A stretch of DNA of 64,000 nucleotides, taken from contig CM119271.1 in the NCBI GenBank assembly GCA_051294375.1, positions 4,716,421 to 4,780,420 of the forward strand, in the 5' to 3' direction. Positions within the stretch are counted from its first letter, which is position 1. Each line of letters opens with the position of its first letter. The position numbers and the translations under genes are program-made. Source of the stretch: Paraspadella gotoi. Its lineage: Eukaryota > Chaetognatha. The notes beneath the pieces were generated by a model. It had not been told where the DNA came from. It saw only the letters and a list, made by a program, of their open reading frames with translations, and made no database searches. Shown here one piece after another: positions 12,122-26,300 of the stretch.

Positions 12122-12878
12122 TCTCTTATTGGCAACGTACCAATCGCTTAACTTAGTTTCTTTTCGAGGGATTTAATTAGATCCTAGTTAGGTCGCACTA
12201 GGTTAGGCCCTTTTTGGTAAATTAGGTGCCATTCGTATTTATATTGTTAATAATTCACGAAAGTCGACCAACTTCGTTGTAATAAATAAACATGATAATA
12301 AAAACGGCCTTACTTTAAACTTTGCTAAAGAAACCGACTTAAAAAATCTATTCCCTTTAATCTTTAGTTTATTTTTCCAGTATTTTTTTTCCTCAAAACA
12401 ATTTAGTTGATGAAATCTTTCTCCCTTTCCCCGCGGAATAAATGTATAAGAAGTTTGATTATTTTTTGAAATTGTCCAGACCGTATTCTGAATATTTTAA
12501 AAAGCGCGTTGAAGAATGGAGACGGTTGTTTCAACTTCGCCAATCGAGTCAGAATCCATTTCTCAAAAAAAACCCAAAAAAATTTTATGAAAAAAAACCA
12601 ATTAAGCCCCAATAACGTCGAATATTACTAAAAATAAAAATTTCTGACGCCGAAAAAATGTTTTCTTCCCTTACCGAATTCGATTCAAAAAAAAATATTA
12701 ACGTTAACAGAGTAAACTTTTTTTATGTGAGGAAAAGAGAAATAAAAACATCTCGCTCTCTCTCTCTCTCTCTCTACTAAAAAAGGGAGTCCCCCTCCCC
12801 TTTTCATAACATTCCTTATTCATCTCTTTAATTTTTTTTCAATACTTCCCATGCGAAAATATGCATGGATGTGGGTCC

Positions 12879-12919
<41 letters not shown>

Positions 12920-13397
12920 GATTGAGAGGATTAGATGATTCGGAGATTTGATACGAATCTTCAAATTTCGATACCAAAATAATAAAAAAAAAAATAAAAA
13001 AAAATTAATCCACTTTCTTTTTCATTTTTATTTCTCTTCATTACTTTTACTTTTAATCCGTTCCTTTCCTTTTATTCTATTCACCCAGAGAGAGACAGAG
13101 ACACGAATGCGCATATTTTTGGCCGGCGGATTTTTCTCTCTCTCTCTCCGATGACATCCTTAGATAAACGATTAACGGAATTGATCACGTCTTACTCGGC
13201 TCGGAATGCGTATCTGTGTTCTGTTTTGTTTATTAGTATAACTTTTGTTTTTACGTCGGTCCTTTTCACAAAAGTACAAACTTGTCTACCGCGAGTAATT
13301 TTTATCAATTAATATTTTCGCGCGTTTTCTCCTTTAAAATGAATTAGGATCTATTTCGTCTTTCTTCCGCTCGGAAACAAAAAAAAAACTATAAACA

Positions 13398-14946
13398 ATG
13401 GAAACGAGGCTGGCGACGAGTCTCTGCCCCGAACGCCTCGTCGATTCTGAGACGAACTCGACGAAGAATCTCGACGACGATGTCGACCTCATCGCATCCC
13501 CTGCCCCACATCGATCCTCCTACCTCTTCATTCGCCGCCCAATCGCCCGCCGACTCCGCCCATCCCGCCTCTGTAAAACCGGCGCCACGTCGCCGCCGAC
13601 TCGACCCCGGAAACTGAGGATTATCCGGCCGACGTCGCCGGTCCGAACTCGCCCATCGCCGCTCCTCTTTTTCCTCCTTTTCGCCACACTTTCTCCACTT
13701 ACCTTGGCCCAACTTATCTTCGAACCCAACCCCGAATTGACAGTGTTCCCTCAGGCCATCACCCCTCAGCCCAACGGCTACACCCGCGGCCCCTCGCGAT
13801 GCTACGACGACCAGGGGCGGCCCCAGAGGTGCGTCCCTCCTTTCGTCAACGCGGCCTTCAATCAGAGGGTCGACGCCACCAACACTTGCGGGATTCCGGC
13901 GATCGAGTTTTGTCGACAGACTGGACATCAAACGGGTTAGGAGGGTGGGAGACTGGAGGGAATCCGGGGCGTTGATATAATTGGTGGACGTTTTTAAAAT
14001 CTAAAAATAATGTCATTAAATGTGAGATAATAGCTAGTTGGCTTTAATATTTCAATTTTTTTTCTCACAATTTTATTTTTTATATATTTTGATAATTTAT
14101 TCTTAAAACCTATTCCGAGCACCACTTGAGCCCTGCCCTGCTTTTTGAATGGTGTCCAGTGTCCACCTCTCTAAATTAGTTAAATAAATAAGTGAAAGCG
14201 GGGTGTTAAGAAAGAATAGCAGGGGGTTGTCTATTTAGTGGTAGGACGATTTGGCCGGTGGAGAATATGCCCCCCCCCAAAAAAAAAAGTTGTTGAAGTT
14301 TTCATGAGTTTTATTTCCCTTTTAAATTGAGAGAGTTTTTGACACCTAAAAGCTTTTGACGTTGTTAAGAGAAAGTTATTGCAATAACACAAACATTCTT
14401 CGGTCTTCGACGAGAAAGAACCGCCTTAATTTTTTTCTAGGTCAAATTTATAAAACGCAATATTTGTTAACGCGATAGGTTTATGTTTAATTAAAGTTTT
14501 AGCGAAGGCGAAGGTGCTCTTTATTAAAAAAAAAAAAAAAAGTCCCAAAGTTTGTTGTCGCGACCTCCCCGCGGGGGAATGTTGTTTGAATCTATTAGGC
14601 GGCGTTTCCTGCCAGCGGCCCGCCTCTCTCTCTCCCTCGCCCGCCCCCGACGCCCCCCCCTTTCCACTTTTTCCCCAAAAACCTTCACCTTTCCAAGAGA
14701 GCATTATGCCCGCTTTTGGTTAATCCCTCTTTTGATTCTTAAGACTATATACAACCCTACAAGAGGGAAACAATGAGAAGCGAGAGAGGCCCTTACGGGA
14801 CCCCCCTTACCTCCGCCCCCCCCCCCTTTTTCGGGCTCCGATTTCTTTATTTGTTGACGAAAACTGGAACGAAATTTTTTTTCATTTTTAGAAATGAGAT
14901 TAATCGACCTCATCGCTTTTTCTCGGTTGAGAAGTTCCCAGGACTA

Positions 14947-14978
<32 letters not shown>

Positions 14979-17900
14979 CGCCCAGATTCTATAAAAACCG
15001 CAACGATTTAAAAAAAAAAAGAATTTATTTTTAAAAGAATAACAATTAGTAGGGTAATCTGATAAAGATTTTAAAAACGTTTTGTTTACATAAATAATAA
15101 CAAAAGGGAAGAGAGGGAGCCCCAACTCATCCGAGGTGGCCAAACTATGTCAGTTTCGCGAGGAAAACAAACAGAAATAACCGTTCGCCTTTCTCGACTC
15201 CCCGGGTCTTCAATCGGAAATGAGGAAAGAGCGAGAAAAAATATTTTTTTTCCATTCCTCCCCTTAACTGAAGAAAACGAGCCTAGGTCCTAGCGAAAGT
15301 TTTCGTAGCTTGCTCTTGTACCCTTGAAATACCTAATGCAAAGTAAAGGTTTGGGGCGGCGGCGGCATTTTTAACAATCTTAGATTTTTTTTATATAATT
15401 CACAGAATTCGATGTACCTTTATTTTCGCTCGATTTCACGAAGATTAAAATACTCCTTAAAACCTTAATTTATCTTCGTTTATATTTCTAACGTGGAAGA
15501 AGGAAAACATTTGTCCGTCATCATCCTCTCTGTATTATCAAAACAAAGACATTCTCTCCTTCACTTTAGCTTCTAAACAAAAAAAAAAGTTGTTCCGGGG
15601 CAAGTCCTGATGGAAGACTCGTCCTTTTTTCACCTCCACCCTCAATTCCCGCCCTCCAAATAAGACGGTTGACTGTCTCAAGACCCCAACGCCCCTCGCC
15701 TCGAAGACAAGAAGAAAAAAAAAAACCGGGTGTGGTCGAGAGAAGAGGGCGTGCTCGTTTTGTGTGCACGCGTGTGTTTTTTTTTCTTGCGTGCGTCTTG
15801 CGTGTGTGTTTGGGGTCCGTCTGTGTTTTTAAACCTTTCGTTTTTACGGGTTTCTTTGTATCGAGGCAAATCTTCCTCCCTCAACACCCAACCCCCCCCC
15901 CTCAACCGCTTCCCCCCACCTCCTCGAATCCAGGTTTCGTCGAGATCTGGAGGCAACTCTTTCCCCCCCCAACTATTCCAGGTTTTCCTTCGGTATTACA
16001 TACGGCCGTCTGGGTTTTTTTTTTTTTTTCCCCGATTACATCCTTTGGCGGAAAAGCCGTAGAGGAAATCGAATTCCAGAGATTTGATTGCCTTCTCTTT
16101 CACCCCCCTCCACTCACCCCTCACCCCCAAAAAAAAATAAAATGTACGGGGCTGTGGCTCCTCTCCTCCGGCAATCTGTTAATTAATGTTATTGTTAACG
16201 GGTTTTTTTTTTTCGACCCGCCCTGAACTGATACGATTTTTTTTCTTATTTTACAGTTAATATGTAATCGGAATTAAAATTATGATAATATAAAGAAAGA
16301 TAGTTTATTCTCTTGTTGGAATTTCTCGTCTCTTCGCTCAATCAGAATTTTCCTTTCGTTTGCTTACCCTCAGTGCGCCGGATGTTGTAGTCCTTACCAA
16401 AATTTCTTCTTTCCTATAGAGCGTGTGGCGGCTTTTAATTTTTTTTTTTTGCCTTCCGCCGCGTAAGCTTAACCATCTCGGCTTCGAAATGATTTTTAAC
16501 TTACCGTCACGTCTCTTTAACTTACCTCAGGCGCCACCCGATCCTGCGACATCTGGACGCGACGGACCCAAACCGCGCCCACCCGCCACGCTACCTCACC
16601 GACTTCAACAACGATTCTAACATGACCTACTGGCAATCTGAGACGATGCTGCAGGTAAGGCGTCTTGCGGACGATCCTGCAGATTCTATACGTATATTAG
16701 AGAATGCTGCGAAAGAAGATAACTAACGTCGGTTTTACCAATATTTGTTCGGTATGAAACTAATCATTGTGATAATTAAATGCTACGTTGTGAAACGAAC
16801 GTACTAATCTCAACAAACTAGTTCAATAAATATATTACATAACTTGGTTGGAACTTGAGAGGGAATATCTTTTCTTAATACTACACTGCGGCGCAAAAAA
16901 AAAGACACTTGTTAGCTCTCCCCACTAATTCTTTTAATTTTGAAAAAATATTTATAAAAAGTATAGCTTTTTAAAAAGCTATCGATTGGTGCAAAAAAAA
17001 ATTAATTGGTTCAGGCAGTAATATACAGAATATTTTAAAAGTCAGTCTGAAAACGGAATTGGGGGGAAAATGATTTTTGGAGGTTAAGTTGATAATTTTT
17101 TTTGACTGATGATTAAAGATTATTTTCTAATAAGTTTTTTACTTATTTTAATTTATTTAGGTCAAAAATGGTTGATACCTATCCCTAAGATATTTTAGTA
17201 AATTTTTTTTAGCCAATTTCATATTATAAACATTTTATAATAAGGAAAAGTAATTGATTTTTGTTAATTAAAAAAAAACAAACTAATTTCTTTTTTCCCT
17301 GATTTTTTGTACAAATCGATTTTGACGTCCTATAACTTTTAAACGCTTTACTCGATTATATTGGGAATTGAACCAATTGCTTCATCTTTCAATTAGCTTT
17401 ATTTTATGTTTCTATATCTTAGTAGAATTCAGCCATCCAATATAGTTTTTTTTCGATGTGAAAGTGTCTTCTTTTTTTTTGAGCAGCAGTGTAAAAGCAA
17501 CTCTTCGAAACCTAATATTTGTCCCATTAATCCTTTTTCTCGATGACATTTTTCCTTTTTTTTTCCTCAGGGAATTCAGTTTCCCAACTCGGTCAATCTC
17601 ACGCTTCACTTGGGAAAGAGTTTCGACATTACCTACGTCAGGCTTAAATTCTATTCCTCGCGACCGGGTAGGGAACGGGTTTGGGTAAGGGATAAAGATA
17701 AACATTGCGTGGAATTTTTTTAAGGATGAAACTTTTTTGGGAAAAGATCACGATAGCGAATTTCGGGGAAGTTTGAAATATTTAATCAGTTTTTCTTCCA
17801 TCATCTCGCGTTAAATTTTACGCTTCTTTTCCTACTCTTCCTTTCCTTTATTCCTCCTTTTTTTCCCCCAAACCCTAAACTACCCCGCCCCTACCCCCAC

Positions 17901-19012
17901 CCATCGACAGAGTCCTTCGCCATCTACAAAAAGGCTTGCGACTCGTGCCGCTTCGAACCTTACCAATTCTACTCTTCCTCCTGCGAAGAGACATACGGTC
18001 GCCCTCGCCGCGGAGTCGTGACCCGACTCGACGAGCGATTGGCCATTTGTACGGACGAATTCTCTGACATCTCTCCATTGACCGGAGGAAACGTCGCCTT
18101 CAGGTGCCGGGGGGGGGGAGAAGAGATTGGCGTATTTAATATCCCCATTGGCCTAATTATGTCGGCCGACAAATAGTGATGGAAAGGTTACAATGATTTC
18201 ATGTTGAAAGTTTTGCAAATGTACACAACCGATTAATGCCCCTATTGGTTAAAAGACGAAGTAAAGGAACTCTTATTTCAATTTTAAGAATCACTTTTCA
18301 AAAAAGTCTTAAACGAAAATATAAGGATGGAAAAACTGCTATATCATTTGACACGATATCGCGGAGCTACCGAGATTTATTTCAAATTCTTCCTTTAAAA
18401 CCCATTACCAAAGCTCTTTTGACCATTTTTCGTTTCTGATACCGCAATATGTAAATGAGTTTTTTTGGTGCTTAACTTCGCAGCACGCTGGAGGGTCGCC
18501 CATCCGCCTACAACTTCGATCAGTCGCCAGAATTGCAAGACTTCGTGACGGCCGTTTCCATCAGGATCACGTTGGACCGAATCAACTCCTTCGGCGACGA
18601 GGTTTTCGGCGATCCTAAGGTGAGATCCTTCGATAATTCGGGGAAACCGATTTGTGAAACGGAATCAAAATTAAGGGCTCGAGCAAAAACTTATCCACCA
18701 TTACCCTTTCTTAAAACATCCGCCCCTATAATTTAGAAGTGACATGCCAAACCTAGAGAAAGAAAAAAAGTGCCTAAGTTTCCCTTTATTTCCGAAAACG
18801 ACGACTAATTTGGTAGAGAAAAAAATACTTTGGGGGGGGAGGTTTAACATTTGCATAGATTCTTTCGCGTCTCGCATTCGATTTAAAGTCTGAAGATCGA
18901 CTCTGGATTCAAAGGGGGGGTCTTTTTTTACCTTCCGCCCCGCTTATTTTGATTTTTTTAAAGGATAAGTTTTATATGCATTTTATTCCTAACCTAACAT
19001 TATTTTTTATTT

Positions 19013-19049
<37 letters not shown>

Positions 19050-20309
19050 ATTTCCCTCTGTTTTTCCTCGTCGTCCTGATTTAAGTTAATATTATTCAAA
19101 TATTTTGCCTTTTTTTTTCCCAATTATTTTTTTCATTGAAAGTCTTCATTTTTTCCTACGGTTTTTTTTTTCCTTCATAAAAAATGAAAATTTTGTTCCA
19201 AGACCCAAATTTTCCCATTCGACTCGAGTTACCGGCTCTTACTCTCAAGCTCTCAGTCTCCCTATCTCGTTCTCTCTAAAATTTAAAGCGCTTTTAATAT
19301 TTGTCTTCATGTTGGATTTGAGACGTTATTTTATTATTTTACAACGTTACAGTTACCCGATACTACTGTTAACCGACCTTTTTTCGCACTACATCTCTCT
19401 CTCTCTCTTACTCTGAGGCTCCGGTCTCTGTCCGAGGGCAGTCATCAATTTCTAATACTTCTTTATAGTTTTAAAAAAATAGAAAGTAGTAGCATAAATT
19501 ATCTTTGACGAGAACGAGCCGCTTAGTAACTTCTTTAGGATTTCAATTTTGTATAAAGTTATTTCTTCCTAATAATTGTCCCGTTTTCAAAGTTTTCTCA
19601 TTTCAAATTCAAACCTCTAATAACGTTCCGTCTTCGATACAGCGCTCGCCACATTTTCTATCAGATTTGATCCCATTATTCAATATTCTGCGATGCTATC
19701 TCTTCCCCCCCCCCCGACTCTGAACAACCGAATATCTCTCTACTTTTTGTTCTTCCAATTAATCCCTACTCCCTTACTTTCTCCCTCGCTCTCCCTCTCT
19801 CTCATCTCGCTCTCTCGGCAATAATCCTAAATAAATATTTTCTCGAGACTTTCGGGCAGGAACGTATTTAACCCCCTTTTCCGTCCGTTAATTGACTCTT
19901 GTCTTTTTTTATTTCGATTTTATTTTTCTTCGAGTTTATAGTAAACTTGTCTTCAGTTGAGAGGGGGGGGAAAAATGTTTAAGATATTTAAAATGTTTGT
20001 ATAAAATGGAACTCTATTCTTCCACAAACCATTTCCCCCTATTGTGCTCAGTTCTTTACTGATTTTGATTTTAACGGGATTGCGCGTTTTGTTAAATGTT
20101 TATTGATATTAAAATTAGTTGAAGAAAAAAGAAAATAAATCTCTTTCTCAGTTTCTGGTATCCATTTTCTATTTCGCCTCTCTTCGCTCCGTTCCTAACT
20201 TTTTTTTTCTAACCTAGAAACGTTTGGCGCAAATCCTAACGACGAACTTCTTGCGACCTTCGGTTGTAACTGGTTGACAAGGGGGGAAGTGGGAATAAGG
20301 GGATGAAGA

Positions 20310-20361
<52 letters not shown>

Positions 20362-23300
20362 AAAAAGAATGAAAACCAAGAGAAAAGACAAGAGATAAAA
20401 GAGCAAGAGAGAATGAAGAGAGAATTAAAACTTTTTACAAGACCTACGCTAAGGCGGAAAAGGTGCCGTGTTCGAGACCTGTGTAGCAAGGAAGGGGGTT
20501 CTCGATGCGAGTGGGGGTGTTCGAAGAAAAATCCCCGGGGTGCTAAGTCCTCATGTTTCGTTCTCTTTTTTCTTACCCTCCCACGCTAAGCCTCCACCCT
20601 CTCTCTCTCTCTCTCTCTTTTTCTAGTGATATTTTCCAGGCATGTGGAAAACATTAAAAAGGGTTTCGAGGGAGAAAAATATTTTCGTGGAATGTCGATT
20701 GGAAAGAAAAAAAATTTGAAATTAAAAAAAAAAAATACAAAGAAAAGTCAAGTGCTGCGGGATAGTCATTTGTCAGTTTTTATATTTCCTAGAAGTAACA
20801 AGATTTTTGTTTTTTATATATTTTCGATTCGTCCACTCAATCGTAATTTTCATTTTTAGCCCATTCCCTCCATCTTTCCAATTCAAAATCTGAACGTTGT
20901 TTCGATTTTTTACGTTTGCTTCCCGAGTATCTTCAAACTCTGTAGAACTCTCTCTCTCTCTCTCTCTCCCTTTTACCTCTTACCTCTTTGCTCCCCTTCT
21001 CCCTCTAATTCCGGTCTGCGTAAACATTAGCCTCTGATTTAATAACAGGTTTCGCACCTTTGTCTCTCTCTCCCTCTCCTCGTTTAGTGGGTGAAAGAAA
21101 ATATTTTTATTTAAATCTGACTCGCGCAAAGGGATCAGTTAATATTTCTCTTGCTATATTACATGTAAATCTGTGTTTTTTTTAGTCATTTACTACTTAT
21201 AACTATCCCTTTTTTCGTTTTTTTCACTTTTTCTACCTCTTATATTGACAGTAGTATATATTTTTGCTTTTCTCTCTTCCTTTTAATTACGCTTTTTTCT
21301 TCTTACTATCATACTATCGTTTTCTATCTTTACTTCCCCGCTTTCTTCGCCCGCTGTGTTACAACTGCCAATCCGCAATCCACATATTTCCTTCTTTTTC
21401 CTTTTTCAAATTCCTTTTATTTTTCTTTTGTTCCTTAATTCTCGAGTTTATGCGCGTATGTAAATACTTTCGAATTCTGTCCCCGTTCTGTGAGACTGGA
21501 TCGAGATCAGGCATAAATTTAAAGACTTTTTTCTCCTAAAGTGGAGATATAGTTGGTTACAGACTCTTGCTGATTTCCACTTTTTGATTATTATCTATTT
21601 ATAATCAATATGCACATATATGTAATTATGTCATAAATAATTTCTTTCTCTTCTGAGTACTGAGTAGTTTTTTTTATTTTTTGTTCTCATGTCTCTCTCT
21701 CTTTCTCTCTCTCTATCTCTCTCTCTCAAAATCAATTGGACTGGTTGGATGGGAACCTCTTTGGTCTCCGGGGATCCTGTCCCGGGCGTCGGCGTCTTTT
21801 GAGCAGATCAAAATCCTTCCAAACATTCGAAGACAAAAACTTTAACAAAGTTTTTGCGGATAAAAACGGGATAAAAAAAGGATGATAGTATTAAACTATT
21901 TTAAAGGAAGAGAAGGGAAAACTTGAAGGGAGGAGGTTTCGGCCTTAGGAAGGAATTATGATTTCGTGGGACGCCCAATTTCAAGATTTCGAGGCTCACT
22001 TTTCATCGACATTAAAAAAAAATGAAATGGTCATTGGTCAAAGCGCCTAATTACCAGGTCACAATTAATAACTACAATTTGAAAAAGTAACGAAATTTGA
22101 AACGATTCAATTTTTAATTCTTAAGATCACGTCGGTGTATAATGTAATCATTACTACAAAATTTCTTTCCATTTTATTAACTACTATTCAATTCATTATT
22201 CCACATCCAGGTCTTAAAATCCTACTACTACGCCATCTCGGATTTCGCCGTCGGTGCTCGATGCAAATGCAACGGCCACGCCTCCGAATGCGTTAACTCT
22301 ACGGGTCAGGGTCTAAGCCCAAAGTTGGTGTGCCGGTGCGAACATCATACTACCGGTCAGTGTGTTGCGGGAATGAAAAGCGAATTTTAAAATCGGGCTA
22401 ATGATTTGGAAAGAGTAAAGAAGCTTCAGGAAACTACCCATTATAATAAAAAAAAAAATTTTAATTATAAAAATTTAGTTTACATGCTCAGAATTAAACA
22501 AACAACGTTTTCTCTTGTTTTCTTAATTTCACTATCATCTGTTCGAAATCAAGATTGTCATCAAAGATTTTCATATTTTTTCATTAGTAATCAAGAACTT
22601 CGCTTCATATCTACTATCTAACCTCTTAAACTGTCTACTATCCTCGATAAGGGCCCGACTGCGGCGAGTGTCTCCCCTTCTACAATGACCAGCCTTGGCA
22701 GAAGGCGACTGGCATCGACGCCAACGAATGCAAGGCTTGCAACTGCAACAACCTGGCTACGCGATGCTTCTTCGACCAAGAGCTGTGGCGCAAGACGGGA
22801 TCGGGAGGACATTGTCTGGACTGTCAGCGGAACACGACAGGTAGTGTTGACGTTTTTAAGGATTGTTGAATGTTTCAGGGAAGATTGAGATTGTAGGGTG
22901 AGTGTGTGCATTTGCAAGGCCTTTCATGCTAAATTTCTTTCGTTTTCGGTGTTTCTTTTGTATTCCTTATTGTCCCCATCACACTTTCTGACCTAATTTT
23001 TTCCTTTTTTTTCTTTCATTTTCTTCTCCCACCCTCCTGTCATATCTAGGTCCCCACTGCGACCAGTGCAAAGAAAACTACTACCGACAGCCAGAGAATA
23101 ACGATTGCATTCACTGTCGCTGCAACGATTTGGGATCGGAGAGCGGACAGTGCGACGCTATCGGCAGATGCAGGTACGGGCTGTCTCACGCTTTCAGTAG
23201 ATTCATTTAGAACGAGTGCGAGGTTAGGAAAGTTGGAGAGGAAAAGTAAAAGAATAAAAAATTACAGAAACATTTTTCGAACCAAAACAATTCCCCCCCC

Positions 23301-26300
23301 CCACGTCTCTGCAGATGCAAACCCGGGGTTGGCGGAGTTAAATGCGACAGGTGCCTGCCTAACTTCTACGACTTTTCATCGTTCGGGTGCCGACCCTGCG
23401 CCTGCGTGGAGGCAGGGAGTCTGAACAACAATCCGACCTGCGAGACAAACACCGGTGTCTGCCGGTGCAAGGAACACGCCGAGGGACAGAATTGCGACAC
23501 GTGAGTCGAAAAATCTCGTTTGCATTTTGTCGTGATTTCATTTTTTTCCTTTATCTTAAATTGAGTGAAAGAGTGCTTTTGGGCCCCTAATTAACTTGGC
23601 TTTAATTTTATTAGTACTCATGTCCTATGTAAAAGTGACGAGTAAATTTAACTTTCAATTGATTGCAACAAAATTTGAAAAGTTTGCAGGGTCCTTTTAT
23701 ATTACTAACCCACCAAAGCCTGTCCCTAAGTCATGAATGAGAGAGCCTATTTATTAAATGAATGTATAATTGTTTTATTGGTTGTAGCAGTTTCGGAATC
23801 TGTATCAAGTATTTCGGATCTCTATTCCGTCAGGTGCAAACCCGGTTTCTTCAACTTAGACTCGGAAAATGAATTTGGCTGCATGGCCTGTTTCTGCTAT
23901 GGCCAGTCGAGTCAGTGCCGCGCCTCGCACGGATTCTCGCCTTACCAAATATTCTCCGCTTTTAAGGTAAGTTCTGAAAATATTTATCTCGAAGAAATGT
24001 TTCGAAAAAGTTGATAACAAAATAATAAGCTTATAAAACTAAATTGTTTGTGAAATATTTTTTTTATAACCTACGTCCTCGCCGTCAGACCGATTCCGAG
24101 GGATGGACCGTTGAGACGAAAGATCGCCGTTCCTCTCTCCCCCTCACCTTCAACCCTCTCCTCGAAAATGTTCAAACTCGCTCGGCTAACGAATCGGAAT
24201 CTCTTTACTTCTCCGCGCCGTCGTCCTACTTGGGTGAGTTAATCCAGAGACAAGTTTCCCTTATCTTTTATGCGTAAGTAAATTTCATTTCCCCCCCCCC
24301 CCAACTTATTTCTTCGTCAGCATCTCATTAGTGATTTCCCCCCACCCTCGATCAGGTGACCAGCGATTCTCCTACAACAAACAGTTCCGCTTCAAACTGC
24401 GCGTGACCGGTGACGCGGCGCGCGCCTCTCGCGAGGACGTCGTCGTCGAGGGAAACGGGATGCGTGTCTCGGCGCCGATTTTCGCGCAGGGGAACCGTTT
24501 GCCGGACGATCGAGAGGACAGGTGGGGCGATTGAAAGGAAGCGACTGTGTGAATGTATAGCGACGTGAATTGATGTGAAAGTTGATCCAAGTTCATTAAA
24601 AAATGTTAAAGAAATGAAGAGTTTTACCATCGGTCAAACTAGATTGTATTTCATTCCTGTGAACAAACGTGTTTGTTAAGTATTTGGCAAATAAACGGGA
24701 CGAGGTTCAGATCGAGAATCGGGAACCATTATTATGGTTTTAGTTTTAGCATTATTTGGAATTGATGTCTGTATTATTCGTTGGAGAATAAATTATTTTC
24801 CACAAGTAAATAATTTTTTTTAAAACTTGTTTTTGCCGTTTTCACCCGCATCCACAGAGAGTTCGCCTTCCGCCTCCACGAACACCCTGCCTTCCAGTGG
24901 AGCCCCCGCGTCGACACCCTCGCCTTCCAAAAGATCCTCGCCAACTTGACCGCTATCCGCCTTCGCGCCTCTTTCGCGCCAAACGGTGCCGCCGTCCTCG
25001 ACGACGTCAGCCTCGAGTCGGCGCGGCGTTCCAACGATCCGGACAACGCGGCGCCTTGGGTAGGTTTGGTTTGGAAACTTTGTGGGGAGGGGGTCGTGTG
25101 CGGAATTTTAGGCTTCAAATTTTTCTTTACTCAAATCCAAAGGTCGAAGAGTGCACCTGCCCTGCCGGCTACGTTGGCCAGTTCTGCGAGAGCTGCGAGC
25201 CCGGTTACCGGCGCGACCCTCCCGGGGGTGGCCCCTTAGCCAGATGCATCCCGTGCAACTGCAATGGTCACTCGACCACCTGCGACGTCGATACCGGCCG
25301 ATGCATTTGTCGCCATAATACGGAAGGCGCCAATTGCGAGCGCTGCGCCAACGGATTTTACGGATACGCGTTGAAGGGCACGTCCGATGACTGCCGACCG
25401 TGCCCCTGTCCAAAGCAGGGGCCGTGCGTGGAACTCTTGGATGGAGACGTTATTTGCACCGCTTGTCCAAGTGGTAAAGAAATGAGGATTTTACAAAATC
25501 ATAATGATAAACATAAAAATTTGAGGCCCGTTTTTTGGTCATCTTACCTTGAAGATGAACTATAGCAATTATTATTTTCACTATATTGCTCTATTAGCTA
25601 AACCGACGTGTCTCTCTAGGCTACGCCGGTCATCATTGCGAGATGTGCGCAGACGGTTTCTATGGCGACCCCAGAAACAACATCCCCTGTCGCGCCTGTC
25701 AGTGCAACGGGAACATCGATCGCAACGCCGTCGGCAATTGCAATCGAACCACCGGGCGGTGCCTCAAGTGCATCTACAACACGAGGGGATTTAACTGCCA
25801 GGAGTGCAAGGAGGGTCATTACGGAAATCCGCTTAGTCCAAATCAAAACGACAAGTGCAAGGTTAATTAATAAAAATATATTTAAGAAATTTTGACTATA
25901 TAAATCCAAGATAACTTTTTACAGATTGCAGAAATAATGAATTCATCCCCTTGGTAGGCCTGCGACTGTTTCGTGGCCGGCACTGTGTCCGAACCCGATA
26001 CGATCCCCCAGTGCGACATCTCCACCGGCCAGTGTCCGTGTCAGCCTCATGTGATGGGCAAGAAATGCGACGTTTGTCAAGAAGGATATTGGAACATCTC
26101 GTCGGAAAGAGGCTGTGAGAGATGCGGCTGTGACTTTACGGGTAAGTCTCGTCCAACTTCGATGCTGCGGAGTTTGTTTTTTTTCTTCCCGTCTAATTGT
26201 CCCTGGGTTGTCTTTTGTGCCAATCTGACTGCCTGACTGGCAATTCTCCGCACCAGGATCTCACAACCGATCCTGCGCCATTGATGACGGCCAGTGCCAT

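Larger units (their letters stand above)
5490..13397. other. Gene-poor, repeat-rich intergenic region
   Basis: I found no convincing exon in these 7.9 kb. Contents: an AT-rich stretch around 6480-6540; short TGTCCAAT-type repeats; TTGG-rich sequence with a decayed repeat insertion near 8350; many GA and CT tracts; degenerate TTAGGG-like sequence near 9710-9820; poly-pyrimidine blocks near 9920-10040; and a 15-bp minisatellite near 11104. The right part must contain the laminin promoter and 5' untranslated region, but no clear TATA or initiator was identified. Confidence 0.6.
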
